From Nymphaea colorata (Eukaryota > Streptophyta > Magnoliopsida > Nymphaeales > Nymphaeaceae), in NCBI RefSeq assembly GCF_008831285.2, contig NW_022204507.1, positions 6,530,174-6,594,173 on the forward strand: 64,000 bases of DNA, given 5' to 3'. Positions 23,141 to 34,566 of this stretch are shown piece by piece. The notes beneath the pieces were generated by a model. The model made no database searches and was not told the DNA's origin. It saw nothing but the letters and a program-made list of their open reading frames with translations. Position 1 is the stretch's first letter; every line of letters begins with the position of its first letter. The position numbers were made by a program, and so were the translations under genes.

Positions 23141-25711
23141 GCCTTGGGCAGGGGCGGAGCTAGGATTTTTTTCAGGGGCGGTCCAAACGGTCCAACGAAC
23201 TATAATATATTATATTATATTATATATATATTATATTATATATATATATATACTCACACACTTTAGATAATATTTGGAAATCATAGTATAGTAGAAGTGA
23301 ACATATGTCGTTTATAATTGCCCACGTCATGAACATGAAGTGCGATCTGTCCTACAACACAGTTAATAATTGTTTGTGTCATTGGCACAAAGCGCGATCT
23401 GTCCTCAGTAGATAAGGTGCTCTATTTCTATTACAGTGATGTAAGTGTGAGCAGTGAACATATGGTAGACATAAGCTAGGCTACTTGTCAAATTTTAAAG
23501 CATAGCACGATATTCATATTCCAAATTGGCAGCTTGCAGAAGCTTTCAAGAAGATGCACCCATTAGGAAGAACTTACAAAACAAATTCCTGACTTGATGC
23601 TCAAAGTTAAGCTCAAACCCCTGAAAAGCAAGACCAATCAATAGTATTGTATCTTAGTCCCTCAATTGACAGTATTCAAGTGGCAATAGTAAACATTTGA
23701 CTTTAGTTTCATATAACTGCAAATGGGCATCAGCAGTCTTCTTTTTTGAAGAAAATATTTGATATCCTAAGGGTTCAGAATTCCCTAGTTGAAACTCATA
23801 CCTTGAAAAGATTTATAAACCTATGGCTTTTTTATTGTTTAGATATTAATATTCATTAAGATTAATCTTAAAATAAACTGTTAAATTATCTCTTTTTGGC
23901 TTATAAAATCTGATATATACTAAAGAAAACATGTTTTTTTCTTGATGTGGCTTACCGCATCAGGCATGCCGATCACATCCACACGATTAGTTTACCAAAA
24001 TGTTTCAATGAGTACCAAAAACGGAAAAGCATAGGCCGATTTGGACATACAAACACTTTTTTCTTTTTAAAATAAAGAACAAGACTACATTTTTATGGAA
24101 TCGGCCTTGTTATCTTATACAAGAATGACAGTCTATTTAATATTGATATTCTGTCCATAAGTCAACAGTAATTAACCTCAGGAACTGTTTTGCAAAAATT
24201 CGTAGAGAAGCCAATGAGTTCCATTAAAGCATGGGAGGAAATCACCTGGGATTCTGGGAAAGAGGTAATTTGATGAGATGCGCTACGGCTATCAAGTATA
24301 GGAAAGGAATATTCAAACCACACAAACTTGTTCATACCATTATTGTTTACTGCACATCCAAAACAAACAACCGAAGAACAAAAACTGCAATATTTTGACA
24401 AAGCACACAAATAGATTCAGATATGGTCATGTTCCTGCTCCCTGGATGCTTGTTGCCTAATAATTATATATTACAGAAATGAAGGTAAATTACACGTAAA
24501 AACCCCTAAATTCAAACAATGATTGTGGCTTTTCTTCGAACCACTACAGTAGGGATTTGCGGCTGAATTTTAAGCGACCTACTTAGGGAATCAGTAAATG
24601 GTAAAAACAGAGATTGGATGTTTACTCATTGTGTTGTTTATATAGTATAATTTCTTACAATTTTGAAGGGACATATATTGCATTATCCCACCCTACTATA
24701 TATCAATCATCCACAACTTTAATATTTCACTGTAAAAATCATAACAATAATAAATTGGTCTTATGTCCGACCAATTTTGATCGTCTAGTTCTGAATCAAA
24801 GCTAAAGATAATACAGCAGCACTGCCAGCACAGACTGAATCAAAAGCAATAGAATAGGGTGAAGTAACAGTAATAAAAGCATCCTCCCAAAGAAAAGGTA
24901 GAGCCGCAGAGCAGAAGCACAACAACTGAATGATATAGAGAAAGAAATGTTCACTTGTGAGCAGCAGAAGACACAAATGGCTACCTAGGGCTGCAGACGA
25001 AGAGAGGAACAAAAGCGTGAGAGAAAGATGGATGAGAGAGAAAATAAAGTGTGGTAGATGCCATTGCCGATGGAATCCAGACCAGGTGATTTCCGATGAG
25101 CATGTGCCGATTTGCTGACACAATCTGCTTTCTTCCGAATCCCCTGTGTTGTGGGCCACCGAGGGAGTGAGCAAGAAAGAGCCAGGGCAGGGATTGTGGG
25201 CCATTGCAGAGAGAGAGGGCCCCTGTGCTATGGTTGTGGGCCATTGCAGGGAGAGAGGGAGCGAGAGAGAGCCAGAGAGGCCTGTGCTGTGGCTGTGGGC
25301 CAGGGCAGGGATTGGGAGCGAGCGAACGAGAGCCAAAGAGGCTTGTGCTGTGGTTGAGGGCTAGGGTAGGGGGGGAAGGAGCGAGTGAGAGAGAGCCAGA
25401 GAGGGTGGGGCCATCGCTCGACTGTGTTGTGGGACAGAGAGGTAGGGGAGCGAGAGAGAGGGGTGACACAGGGAAGGGCAAGAGATGGAGGGAGCAAGCG
25501 AGAGAGGGGCGAAATAGGGTAGGGCGACTGCGAGAGAGGGAGGGAGCGAGCGAGAGAGAGGACGGGGCTGGCGAGCAACGGGTGGGGTCTAGACGAGGGA
25601 TGGGTCAGACAAAGCTTAAAAAAATTGATTTTTCAAATATCATTTTTTTTTTTGGGCTGACCCGAGCCATGGCCAAGGCGGGCCCCCCTTCCATCCGCCC
25701 CTAGCCTTGGG
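23141..25711. mobile_element. 2.55-kb hAT element with perfect 8-bp TSD
   Basis: GCCTTGGG occurs at 23141-23148 and again at 25704-25711. The element between them (23149-25703, 2555 bp) begins CAGGGGCGGA and ends TCCGCCCCTA, a 10-bp terminal inverted repeat with one mismatch. The 8-bp duplication and CAGGGGCGGA end identify the hAT superfamily. No transposase motif was seen; the interior holds an AT-rich left part, unassigned sequence around 24160-24420 and a GA-rich right part. It is therefore non-autonomous. The perfect duplication suggests that it is one of the younger insertions in the window. It shares subterminal sequence with the 186-bp element at 12375. Confidence 0.88.
25150..25575. 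repeat. GA-rich imperfect repeat inside the hAT element
   Basis: The phrases GAGAGAGCCAGAGAGG, TGTGCTGTGGTTG and GGGCCAGGGCAGGGATTG recur several times in variable order between GAGA runs. Long open frames on both strands (up to 183 codons) arise from this low-complexity composition and are not called as genes. Confidence 0.8.
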
Positions 25712-27810
25712 GCCTTTTCAAAATTTGATTCATGGGTTCATCTTTTAGAAAAACCGAGTCACTTATGTGTACATTTAATTGTAGTTTTTCTCTAATTTGA
25801 CATCATTCTAAATGAAAATAAACTCTTCCCACAAGTGCTTAAATTAAAATTAGAGCAAGAAACTGAAATGGATGAAAATTGATTAGAGTCACCTATCTTA
25901 TGGTCGGTCTTGATGATTGATCTTCCTCCTTGCTTGTTTTCTAAAACAAGCAATCGTAAGTAAGAATTCGAGCTTAGCAAAGGAAAAGAAGAAGAATGAC
26001 TTGCTGGAATTTGTAGTGGGAAGCATCTGACCACGAAAATCCTAAGGGTTCACTTAAGCACCCTAACTTAGTAAAATCAATGGAGAGAATAGGATAAGAT
26101 GAAGAAGAGAATGAGAACATGGGCAGAAGAGGGCTTGGATGATTTTTCCTTCTCATCCTTGGCTTCTCCCTCCTTGCAACTTGATAAAAACTTCAAAAAT
26201 TCATCCTCCTCCTTGGTTGCGAAGGGGGAGTTTATACAGAGGAGAAGATGGGTTTAACCACATTTTTAACTCACATTGTAAACTCACTTAAGACTTTGGG
26301 GACTTGTAAAATGAGTTAAAGAGGGTTTAATGGCTTTAATTGACCACAACCAACTCATTTACACGAGCTACGAGGGCTGGGCTAAATGTGGCCATCCTTA
26401 GTTCAGACCTAGCTACCCAACTTTGACCAAAATTTTTGAACGAAAATGCTCTTGCAGAGGGTTTTGTCTTATTTTATTTTATTTATTTATTTTTTTGTTT
26501 GAAATTGAGCTTGTTAGGTTAAAACTTAGTTACTAAGCTCTACATGTTATTGAATTATGACAATTCAATTTAAATTTGAATAAAATTTGAAAATTCTATC
26601 AAATTTGATTCGAAAAAAGGTATTTTCGTGTATTACTTGATTGAAAATAGATTTCATCTGAATCAAACTTTGGTTTGAAATATTGAATTTCAATTTCATA
26701 TTTGATTTATGCATTTGATAAATCTAAATGTATATCTGCCTTTCATAAAATCTTAAATTAGGTTTTCTAATCTCAATTTATCATAGAAGGACAAAATTGT
26801 TCAGATTGGTCAAATTTGACCAATTGACCAAAGTCAAAGCTCATTTGCAAGTAATTTGACTTGGCTTGAGGTAAGTTGATGAATTTGACTAAAAAATCTC
26901 TTAATTGAGCAAAATTGTTCTTTGACTGAGTTTAGTCAAAGTGGATTCGATCTGGTCCAGTTCTATTTTTGTCCACTAATTTGGTCTTGGGACAGACCTA
27001 CCCTTTTGATTGAACTGAGCTCATGGTGACTGAGCCTAGCTGAAATTAGCGCTAGATGTGGGTGCACGCAGGTCAAACCTACTTTGATTAAGTAAGTTTG
27101 GCGAGTTTAATTCTAACACTTTGAAAATGATTTTTTTATTTAATTGAAGATTGATATTTTTGGAAAAAGGGGGTGTGTGACCTCTTGGGTGGGCTTTTTG
27201 ACCACACGGGCTTAGTGGGGCCCACACATGGGTCCCACATAGCATTCTAGACCAAATTAGATCCAATTTTTGGATTTAAATCAAAATTTGAATTTTGCAT
27301 TCGGATATGGATTTCAAATGGCATTTGAAATTAGATTTACATTCCAAATAACATTTGTAATTGGATTTGGATTCCAAATCCTTATTGGGAACTAGTTTAG
27401 ACTTATACTCATGCTTTGGGATTCGTGTCACCAGTCAAATTCATGAACTGAATCTAAATTGTCCTTTAAATTTTGACATTTCTTCAATTTTGATCTGAAA
27501 AAATTTGGGGTGTTAACAAACCCAAATAATTTTAAATAAAAACTTTGATAAAGCTTCACTTACCAAATCTCGAAGATGAAATCAAAGTAGCTCAGAAAGT
27601 GAACTTAACCAAGCAACATAAAAATGCACTTGACCATCATTGATTAAAAAAATGCTTACAATGTCGAAAGACCCATAAAAAGAACTCAACAAAGAATGAA
27701 AGCCCCAAAAGCACGCATGCACCACTCCACACTCGAGATGCTCGCTTAAGACACACCGTGAGCTTTTGGCCAATGATGGGACCCACGACGAGCTCACCGA
27801 CAACACAAAA
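25712..27810. other. AT-rich intergenic sequence
   Basis: No gene recognised. The region from 26450 to 27500 is rich in TTTGAAATT-type strings with repeated phrases such as CAAATTTGACCAATTGACC and GGATTTGGATTCCAAAT. It resembles decayed LTR or satellite-like sequence, but no boundaries are visible. Confidence 0.4.
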
Positions 27811-28500
27811 GAGAACCTATGGTAAAGAGTCGGTGACAGAATGCAACGCACCCACACTCTTACCCGCACCACGACTGGTGGGAGTCGCCACACCCACACC
27901 CTTACGTGCACCACGCGTACCCCCACTCTCACCTGCACCACCACTGCTACACGGTGCCGCACCCGTACACTTACCTGGACCACCCACATGACCCATACTG
28001 TAACTCGAGTAAGTTGACTGCACATGAGAAAGTTTCTGTCATTTTACAACTCCATGCAATAGCGTACCGGGACCTGACGTGTAACTCAAACCCGTGTAAC
28101 TTGTTGCAGGACTGCTGGACTGTGCTTGCTGTACACCTCCCTGCAATGACGTACTGTAACTTGTTGCACGACTTCTGGACTGTGCACCAGAACGCCGCTG
28201 TTGTGGTACACCTCCCTGCAATGGCGAACTGCAGCCCGAGTAACTTGCTGTGCAACCGCTGGACTGTGCACCAGAAGGCCACTGTTGTGATACACCTCCC
28301 TGCGATGGCCTACTGTAGACCGAGTAACTTGCCGCACAACTGCTGGGCTGTGCACCAGAAGGCCGCTGTTGTGGTACACCTCTCTGCGATGGCCTACTGC
28401 AGCCCAAGTAACTTGATTCACAACCGTTGGAGGGTGCACCAGAAGGCCGCTGTTGTGGTACACTTCCCTGCAATGGATAATATGAAATAATTGAATTCCA
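27811..28500 (-). pseudogene. Exon-like coding piece with 28-residue Q/S/G-rich repeats
   Basis: On the minus strand CATTGCAG at 28472 is followed by an open stretch of about 430 bases made of four repeats near G-G-V-P-Q-Q-R-P-S-G-A-Q-S-S-G-C-T-A-S-Y, each closing on a PLQ or PSQ. It ends in a stop near 28039. The next frame (28023 to 27817) continues in similar style (STYSSYSMGHVGGPG, then Gly/Ala-rich with GAGES, GARKG, GAGKS) and stops. A short intron or a frameshift must separate them; TGTGCAG just before STYSS is a possible acceptor. Low-complexity Q/S/G/Y composition is typical of disordered regions of RNA-binding or transcription proteins, but no domain is recognised. In copies A and C only about 20 bases of the first repeat remain. 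Confidence 0.45.
28132..28471 (-). repeat. 84-bp tandem repeat, four full units plus a partial
   Basis: The CTGCRATGG boundary recurs at 28141, 28216, 28300, 28384 and 28468, giving spacings of 75, 84, 84 and 84. As 84 is divisible by three the array stays in frame and encodes 28 residues per unit. On the minus strand every unit begins just after a YTGCAG or TCGCAG that resembles a splice acceptor. Confidence 0.92.
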
Positions 28501-30770
28501 ATACTTTTGGAAGCAGAAGTGCAATTAAGCAAAACAAGCGTGAAATTTTACACACATCAGCCCCACAGAGTTGCATTCTTATCGTAATGTCACCAGCAAT
28601 GCTTTGCGCTCCACCCTTGTTAAGAAAAAGAGAGCAAATAACCAAGTATTATTTCAAGTCCATAAGGTCTGAGGAAACATTGAGCAACAGCAGAAAATCT
28701 GGTGGGCAGCCATTTTAAGCCCCATATAGTAATCCAAGCGGCCTCTTGTGAAATCTCATGTTTAACCTGAATTGTTTGGTTTCTCATCAACCAAGCGAGG
28801 ATCAAGCTAAATACAGTTATTTGAGGTGATTTTTTTTCTCTCTGCAGTTTCTTACAAAATCTAATACAAATTGACACTAACTTATTAAGCATAGCTAGCG
28901 TTCTCCTCGATTTAGTTCTTCACCCTATATTGAGAAATCTACAATGATATTTCTGCCATTTGACTTTGCAGTAGGGCTATGATAAGTGAAAGATGCTCAT
29001 GATATGTGCTCTGTTTAAAACCTCGACCTTGTGTAATCCAGTGACATTGCCTGTTCATCTTCTCCTTCGCGAATAACCCTGTTCAGATGAAATCTACGTG
29101 ATGGAGGAAAAGCATAAATTATTACAATCTGCAAAATGAAGTGTTGAAGCAGGAGAGGTGCATTGGAAGAATTCAGATTAGAAATGATTACGTTGCAACT
29201 GGAAGATGACGGAACAGTGTCATTGTTATCCTGCTCCGGACAGAAACAGTGATTGATTCTGGAAACCCTTGAACAAGGAACCTCTCTGTAAAGCTTGGTC
29301 CGTTAACAGCTGAATGCACAAGTAGGTACATCAATTGGACATATATACACATATCAGATGATTAATCAAACTCCATATGCAATAGCTAAATAGATATTTT
29401 ACCTTTTCGTTTGGCCGCCGGGTCAGCCTAAAAACTATGAGTCTATATTCAAAACTTGGATTGGTTTTGGAATTTTTTATTTTATTTCCTTTTCTTTCTT
29501 CTGCTGAACTACCTAAACTATAAACTTCTGCACTGACTGCAAAAAAATTGACTTCCTATGTATGTTTTATTTGTAATTAGTTTGATGGATGAGAAATGAA
29601 ATTATGACTAATTTACAAAACAAATCATCACAAGTTCTAGATATCTAAGCTATGTTTCTTCTTGCTGTTTATGTGGCTATGGCCTTTTTATCCCTCTCTC
29701 GGAGGACACAGTTTTTTATTCAAAATCTGATGAGATCTATGAATATCCAGAAATTCTTTCATATTACTACAACAGCTAAAGTATTTCCTTATAACTGTAC
29801 TTTCCATGTCATGACATGATTATTTTGCTTATGCGAGTTGGGTTCCTAATTTTTTCCAAGGCCGACAGGGGCCATGTTTAAGTAGTATTGTAAACCTAAA
29901 GGCTCATTTGAATATGCCCAAAAAATCTCTCGACAGAACAAATGTGTTTTATGAATTTGTCTCAATTTTTAAGACATATTTATAGAACATATTACAAATT
30001 GTTCTCCTTCCCAAACAGCCTGATCCTAAAAGTCGCATGTTTTGCATGTCTTGTTTCAGCTGTCTGGGTGCAGAACAATTAAGTTGGATGGCAAATTAAT
30101 GAGATTCTTAAATTGTTCATAGCATTAAGGTACAGGATACAAGTGAAATCACCCAGGCAGGCTGGGATGAAGCAAGTGAAGAGAGGAGGAATTCTGTCGA
30201 GTTTTCTTGAGTTCAGCCTAATTGGGTCCCAATTGGTTGTACGGCGGAGTTGAATTTGGAATACTTGGAGCTCGATGAGCCCAAACTTGGGTTCAAGTAA
30301 CTTAATCCTATATTTACTATAAAATGGCTCAGAATTTCACTCTCAAATCTAGACTTGGGTTTATAACTATCTAAGACAACCGAATTATGTTAATAACTGG
30401 ATCTTAAACCCGGGATAATGAGGGGCTGGTCACTGATCTGGACTATGCGAGAAGTCGGTCCTTCGGCATGGGTGTTTCCTAACCCATTTGCTTAATTGAG
30501 CTGGTTAACAAGGGCGTCGGCTGTGTTATGGACTCAAGATCGTAGACTAGTTAACTATGGAAACTTATCATCCATAATTGGGGTAGATTAATTAATGTTT
30601 CTAATCATGTTTAATTATGTGCTGAAATTCAAGGATTTTTCTTTTGGCACTCATACAAATTGATTTGTACTTTCAAACTACCTCCTAAGAAAGTGTCTAT
30701 GCCACTAGTTTCAAACAAACACACACACACACACACATATATTTATATATATATATAAATAAATAAATAA

Positions 30771-30836
<66 letters not shown>

Positions 30837-31020
30837 ATGAATGCTTGGTAGGCACTAAACCGATTGGGTAAGGGATAAAAGTCATGCCTTTTATAAACAC
30901 TAGTTTAATATGAATCATGTTTTAGTTCCAGTCTTTCTTATTTTTAAATTAGTCTTTTCATTACCAAAATTTGATGTTATATGAATCATTCATTTTTTTT
31001 CATTCATTATGTCAATCAGT
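28472..31020. repeat. Segmental duplication, copy B, first part
   Basis: From CCCTGCAATGGATAAT the sequence follows copies A (from 8918) and C (from 34031) with more substitutions and small indels than A shows against C. It lacks the ~195-bp block of A and C. Collinearity ends near 31020, in the middle of the inverted-repeat element, where unrelated sequence starts. Confidence 0.85.
30719..30832. repeat. Compound microsatellite (AC)n(TA)n(AAAT)n(TA)n
   Basis: It sits at the site matching the (CA)n(TA)n tracts of copies A (11606-11635) and C (37193-37218) but is expanded and includes an AAAT tetranucleotide run. Confidence 0.95.
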
Positions 31021-31606
31021 GCTTTGAAGCAAGTGATTTTTTGTTTTTCTGGAAACAGATTTGAAGCTTTGCATGCCTACGAGTATCGCTGACAGTGGAT
31101 CAGAATCTTATTACCTGAACATGGTCCGAGCAAAATGCGAGGTTATCGATTAGAAATTAGTTTCTTATTCATTGGATCTATCTAAGCAACCAGACTACTA
31201 GAGTACTTCATTCGATCAACTAAATCAATATGTGAGTCGGATTTAGGTGATTATATTTTGGATATGACCTGTTGATCGTGGTTCTCTTATATACCAAATT
31301 AAATGGGAATCCTGTAAAGCTGTTAATTTTAATGAGATTAGATGGTGGAGATGAAGTTGAAAAAAAAAAAAGAAAAACTAAGTTGTAATTAAAAAGTCAT
31401 AGATCTCAACTAACGAAGCTTATTTATTCCTTCTTATAAGTGGCATTTTGGCAGCTTGGAAGTACAATTAACTTGGTTTCTATTTTCTTCAATTTATTCT
31501 CAAACATCTTATCTTGTCAAAATCAATGACTCATATGTGCAATTTTCATCCAAACTGTTATATAAGAGTCTAGTAGCTACCTTTTTTCTTATATATATAT
31601 ATATAA
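31021..31606. other. Copy-B-specific sequence
   Basis: No gene recognised. It contains an ~80-bp stretch (31397-31478) that occurs again inside the Tourist-like element at 31759-31842. It ends in an (AT)n tract at 31592-31606. Confidence 0.5.
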
Positions 31607-32155
31607 TGAGTGAACGATGACTCTAGCCATTTAAGCCCCGTTTGATGCACAAGAAAAATACTATACAAAGTGGTTTTTTTTCAAGTTTGTATGGATTTCC
31701 TCCGCAGCATCAAACAAAGGGAATTTACCATGCATTTTTTAATGAATTTAGAAAAACTAGAGTCATAGATCTCAACTAACGCAGCTTATTTTTTCCCTCT
31801 TATAGGCGGCATTTTGGCCACTTGAAAGTACAATTAATACTAAGAAAAAAATTACGATAGCTATCTAGGTCTGATTTTTTTCCACAAAAAAATCTTCCTT
31901 TCTTACATTGAAAAATTTTCCTTCCTGTGCATCAAACGTGACCTTAGAGTCACTCAACCATCTAACCAATGTCATTCATTTAAAGCATACGGACGGTTGA
32001 GAGAAAAACAATGAAAAAAATGTGTAAGGTAATATTAGATAACGAAAATACCACTTGTCTTTTTCTCATTATTTTTTTCTTAGTCGTCCATAATGTTGGA
32101 TTGGATGGTATGGAATAGATGGTTAGGTGACTCTAAAAAAGTAGAGTCGCTATTT
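31607..32155 (+). mobile_element. Hairpin-ended MITE, copy B region, split by Tourist element
   Basis: The left end (ATGACTCTAGCCATTTA, then GAGTCACTCAACCATCTAACC after the nested element) is the inverse of the right end (GGATGGTATGGAATAGATGG, then TAGGTGACTCTAAAAAAG, then TAGAGTCGC at 32144-32152). Each end can also fold on itself (GACTCTA...TAGAGTC). It is flanked by (AT)n on the left (31592-31606) and (AT)n on the right (32156-32190). Without the insert it is about 240 bp. Confidence 0.75.
31631..31946. mobile_element. Tourist-like (PIF/Harbinger) MITE nested in MITE
   Basis: TTA occurs at 31631-31633 and 31944-31946 as a 3-bp target duplication. The 310-bp element begins AGCCCCGTTTGATGCACA and its right end read inversely is GGTCACGTTTGATGCACA, sharing the CGTTTGATGCACA core. 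A TTA target duplication and this kind of end fit PIF/Harbinger Tourist elements. Removing it restores the CTAGCCATTTAGAGTCAC seen in related MITE copies. Confidence 0.8.
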
Positions 32156-32193
<38 letters not shown>

Positions 32194-32505
32194 AAAATTG
32201 ATTGAACCAACTTACTTATGAGAGTCATCCAACCCATTGTCACACACAATTGGGAGGAAAATAAGAAGAAATAATAGATCTTTTATCATCTAGTATTAAT
32301 TGTCACAATGGCTATTATAAAATTAATGATTGCATTCAACTTGCTAAAAATTGTAAAATTTAATTGTTTGATAACACCACAGCGGAATATTAATTTGTCA
32401 AACTCAAGCATCACTTGGGTTTTTTATTGAAAAAGAAAATGATTTATGATGATGTAGGTCAACTCTTATATTATCCTTAGAAACTTAAAAAGGCTATCGT
32501 GACCT
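32156..32505. other. AT microsatellite and flank
   Basis: (AT)n at 32156-32190 is followed by AT-rich non-coding sequence. A phrase at about 32215-32290 (GAGAGTCATCCAACCCATTG, AGGAAAATAAGAAGAAA) is another degenerate piece of the hairpin MITE family. Confidence 0.5.
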
Positions 32506-32748
32506 CAAATTTTTTATCTCATAAACATAATCTCATATTTATGTTTAGCATTATCTCATACATTCATCTGTTATCTTATTATCTTATCTCATACATGTCT
32601 GTTACCTTATTATCTCATAAATCATGTGTTATCTCATAAACATTATCTCATTCGTATGTTTAACTTTATCAAATAATTCTTTCTGTTATCTCATTATCTC
32701 ATAAATCTTTTGTTATCTCATAAACATTATGTCATACTTATTGTTATT
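32506..32748 (+). repeat. Irregular TTATCTCATA repeats
   Basis: TTATCTCATAAACAT, TTATCTCATA and close variants occur about ten times without fixed spacing. It is simple-sequence-like; no coding content. Confidence 0.75.
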
Positions 32749-33040
32749 TCACGCACATGCATATGTAATGTTTGGGCATAACAGTAAATGTGCATATTGA
32801 TAGTAGGGTCCACATCCGGCATATGCTTGTTGCATACACAGGAATAGTGTACAGAAGTTGCTCTCGAAAAAGACTCGTTTCAAGATATGTTTTTTGTGAT
32901 ATCCAGTGGACTTGTCAATGTGCAAACTCTTTAAAAAATATATAGAAATCTTGCTACTGCTATGAATGAGTACATGGTTCATTTAGGCAGTTTCATTATA
33001 TGCCAGGGTTTGCTAGTTTTTTAACTTATTTTTAAAATTT
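32749..33040. other. Unassigned sequence before copy B resumes
   Basis: A 77-codon minus-strand frame has no recognised motif. Confidence 0.35.
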
Positions 33041-33480
33041 TTTATCACGTCCACCAAACCATCACATCAGAATATTCTAGCTACAGGCATTAGCTCCTTA
33101 TACAAGTGGAGTTCAGTTGACGTAACATTTTTATATTGTAATATGTTTAGGGGACCAGATATATATTCCCGATGGACTTGTGCACGTGCTGATGATGGTT
33201 AGATTAATCTCTATATTGGCAGTGTTTTATAAAGAATCCAAAGACTTTGAAGTCAATCATAGAGAGCTAATCCTTTGACTGAGTATATTAACATAGGTGA
33301 AGCTAACTAATATTTTGATACAGTAAGCAGAATCAGTTCCTGCAAAACGAAAGGCTTTTGAAAAAAATCCATAACCACAAGAATGTCCAGATAAGGCTGA
33401 AAAGGTGCTGGGTTGTGAGTGGTCGATCACAGACTTTTCTTCCACCTCTGGCTTTCTCAAGGTTTCTGCATGCATGTTTT
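33041..33480. repeat. Segmental duplication, copy B, last part
   Basis: It matches copy A at about 14520-14965: GAGTTCAG, GTAATATGTTT, TTGGCAGTGTTT, GAAGTCAATC, TTTGACTG, TCCTGCAAAA and GGCTTTTG occur in the same order. The core between the two parts of B corresponds to nothing in A or C. Confidence 0.8.
33376..33465 (-). pseudogene. Possible exon in copy B
   Basis: On the minus strand a GCATGCAG acceptor-like string precedes 33465 and GTTATGG follows 33376. The 90-base interval is open in one frame and reads RKPEVEEKSVIDHSQPSTF, then SALSGHS. In copy A the matching stretch (about 14925-14960) is shortened and its donor GT is changed to AT. It lies on the same strand as, and upstream of, the other exon-like pieces. 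Family unknown, and support is thin. Confidence 0.2.
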
Positions 33481-33994
33481 TAATCCAGATCAAGGCTCTA
33501 TTTCCTCAGTGCAGAAAGACATACCTCCAGTATAAGCCCAGGCAACTAGGTTCTAAAGCTTAGCTTTTAGGTCCTTTTCTACATGATGATTTTCAAATTC
33601 TTAAGGCGGCGCTTGATGGCCCCAGGATTTTCAATGTTCTAGGATTTTAATTTCAGAATAATAATTTTAGTCAGTGAAAGAAAATTATTATTTCCTATTC
33701 AGAATTCAAGTAGAGTTTGGTGGAAGAAGACTTTAATGCCTATAATATTTGGACATTGTTTGTTAGGCATAAGGAAAAAAATTTGCAACAGTTGAAATAT
33801 TTTAATAACCGTTTCGAGAAATTTATAAAAAGCTATGGAGCATTAGCCTTGATATTTTTTTATAAAGGAGTATGTTTATTTCCAAAATGTCTGAAATATC
33901 CGAAAGCGCTGATATGATAATCTTTATGATTATTTCTGGTCATTTTGAAAATCTTTGACAAGTTCAGGTGCCAACTTAAGATGTTTGATGCCAT
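33481..33994. other. B-C junction sequence
   Basis: About 510 bases separate B from C and are not seen next to A. Near 33605 GGCGCTTGATGGCCCC resembles a Tourist-type end, but no right end is apparent. No gene. Confidence 0.45.
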
Positions 33995-34372
33995 AATTGG
34001 CAAATCCATATCTGTTGTTGTACAGCTCCCTGCAATGGATAATACGAAATATGAAATTCCAAAACTTTTGGAAGCAGAAGTGCAATTAAGCAAAACAAGC
34101 ATGAAGTTTTACACACATCATCCCAACTATGTTGCATTCTTATCCTAACGTCACCTGCATGCTTTACCGCTCCTCCCCTGTTCAAAAAAAATAAAAGAAG
34201 CAAATAACCAAGTATTATTTCAAGTCAATAAGTTCTGCGGAAACATTGAGTAACAGCAGAAAATCTAGTGGGCAGCCGTTTTTTAGCCCCATGTAGCAAT
34301 CAAAGCGGCCTCTTGTGAAATACTCATGCTCAACCTGAATTGTTTGGTTTCTGATCAACCAAGTGGAGATCA

Positions 34373-34566
34373 ATCGAGTCTTCGGATCAGTGATGGCTTG
34401 GGAGCAAGAATGGATGCCTCTGAGAAGGCTATCCAAGACGTGGCGGATGAATTCCATTGGACAGCGACACAAAGAGCGCCCATTTGGGAAGGCCCAGATC
34501 AAAAAGATTGTTACTGAGCAAACTGTCCTAAAGAGGGCAGTGGCTAGTGGGGCGACTAGTTAAGGG
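34373..34566. other. ~195-bp block shared with copy A, absent from B
   Basis: Counterpart of 9261-9454. The GARMDASEKAIQDVADEF reading on the plus strand is clearest here, but the frame closes within about 60 codons. Confidence 0.4.

Noticed and set aside
24785-25704. Long overlapping open frames on both strands (up to 183 codons)
   Set aside because: They come from GA/CT-rich low-complexity repeats inside a hAT element, are open on both strands at once and have no domain.
28132-28471. CRISPR-like array
   Set aside because: The repeats are contiguous 84-bp units with no unique spacers, in a plant nuclear setting.
27906-28490. 194-codon plus-strand frame with repeats
   Set aside because: The 84-bp array is open in several frames on both strands. 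The minus-strand reading has Q/S/G-rich disorder-like composition and flanking splice-like sites, so the plus frame is treated as a shadow.
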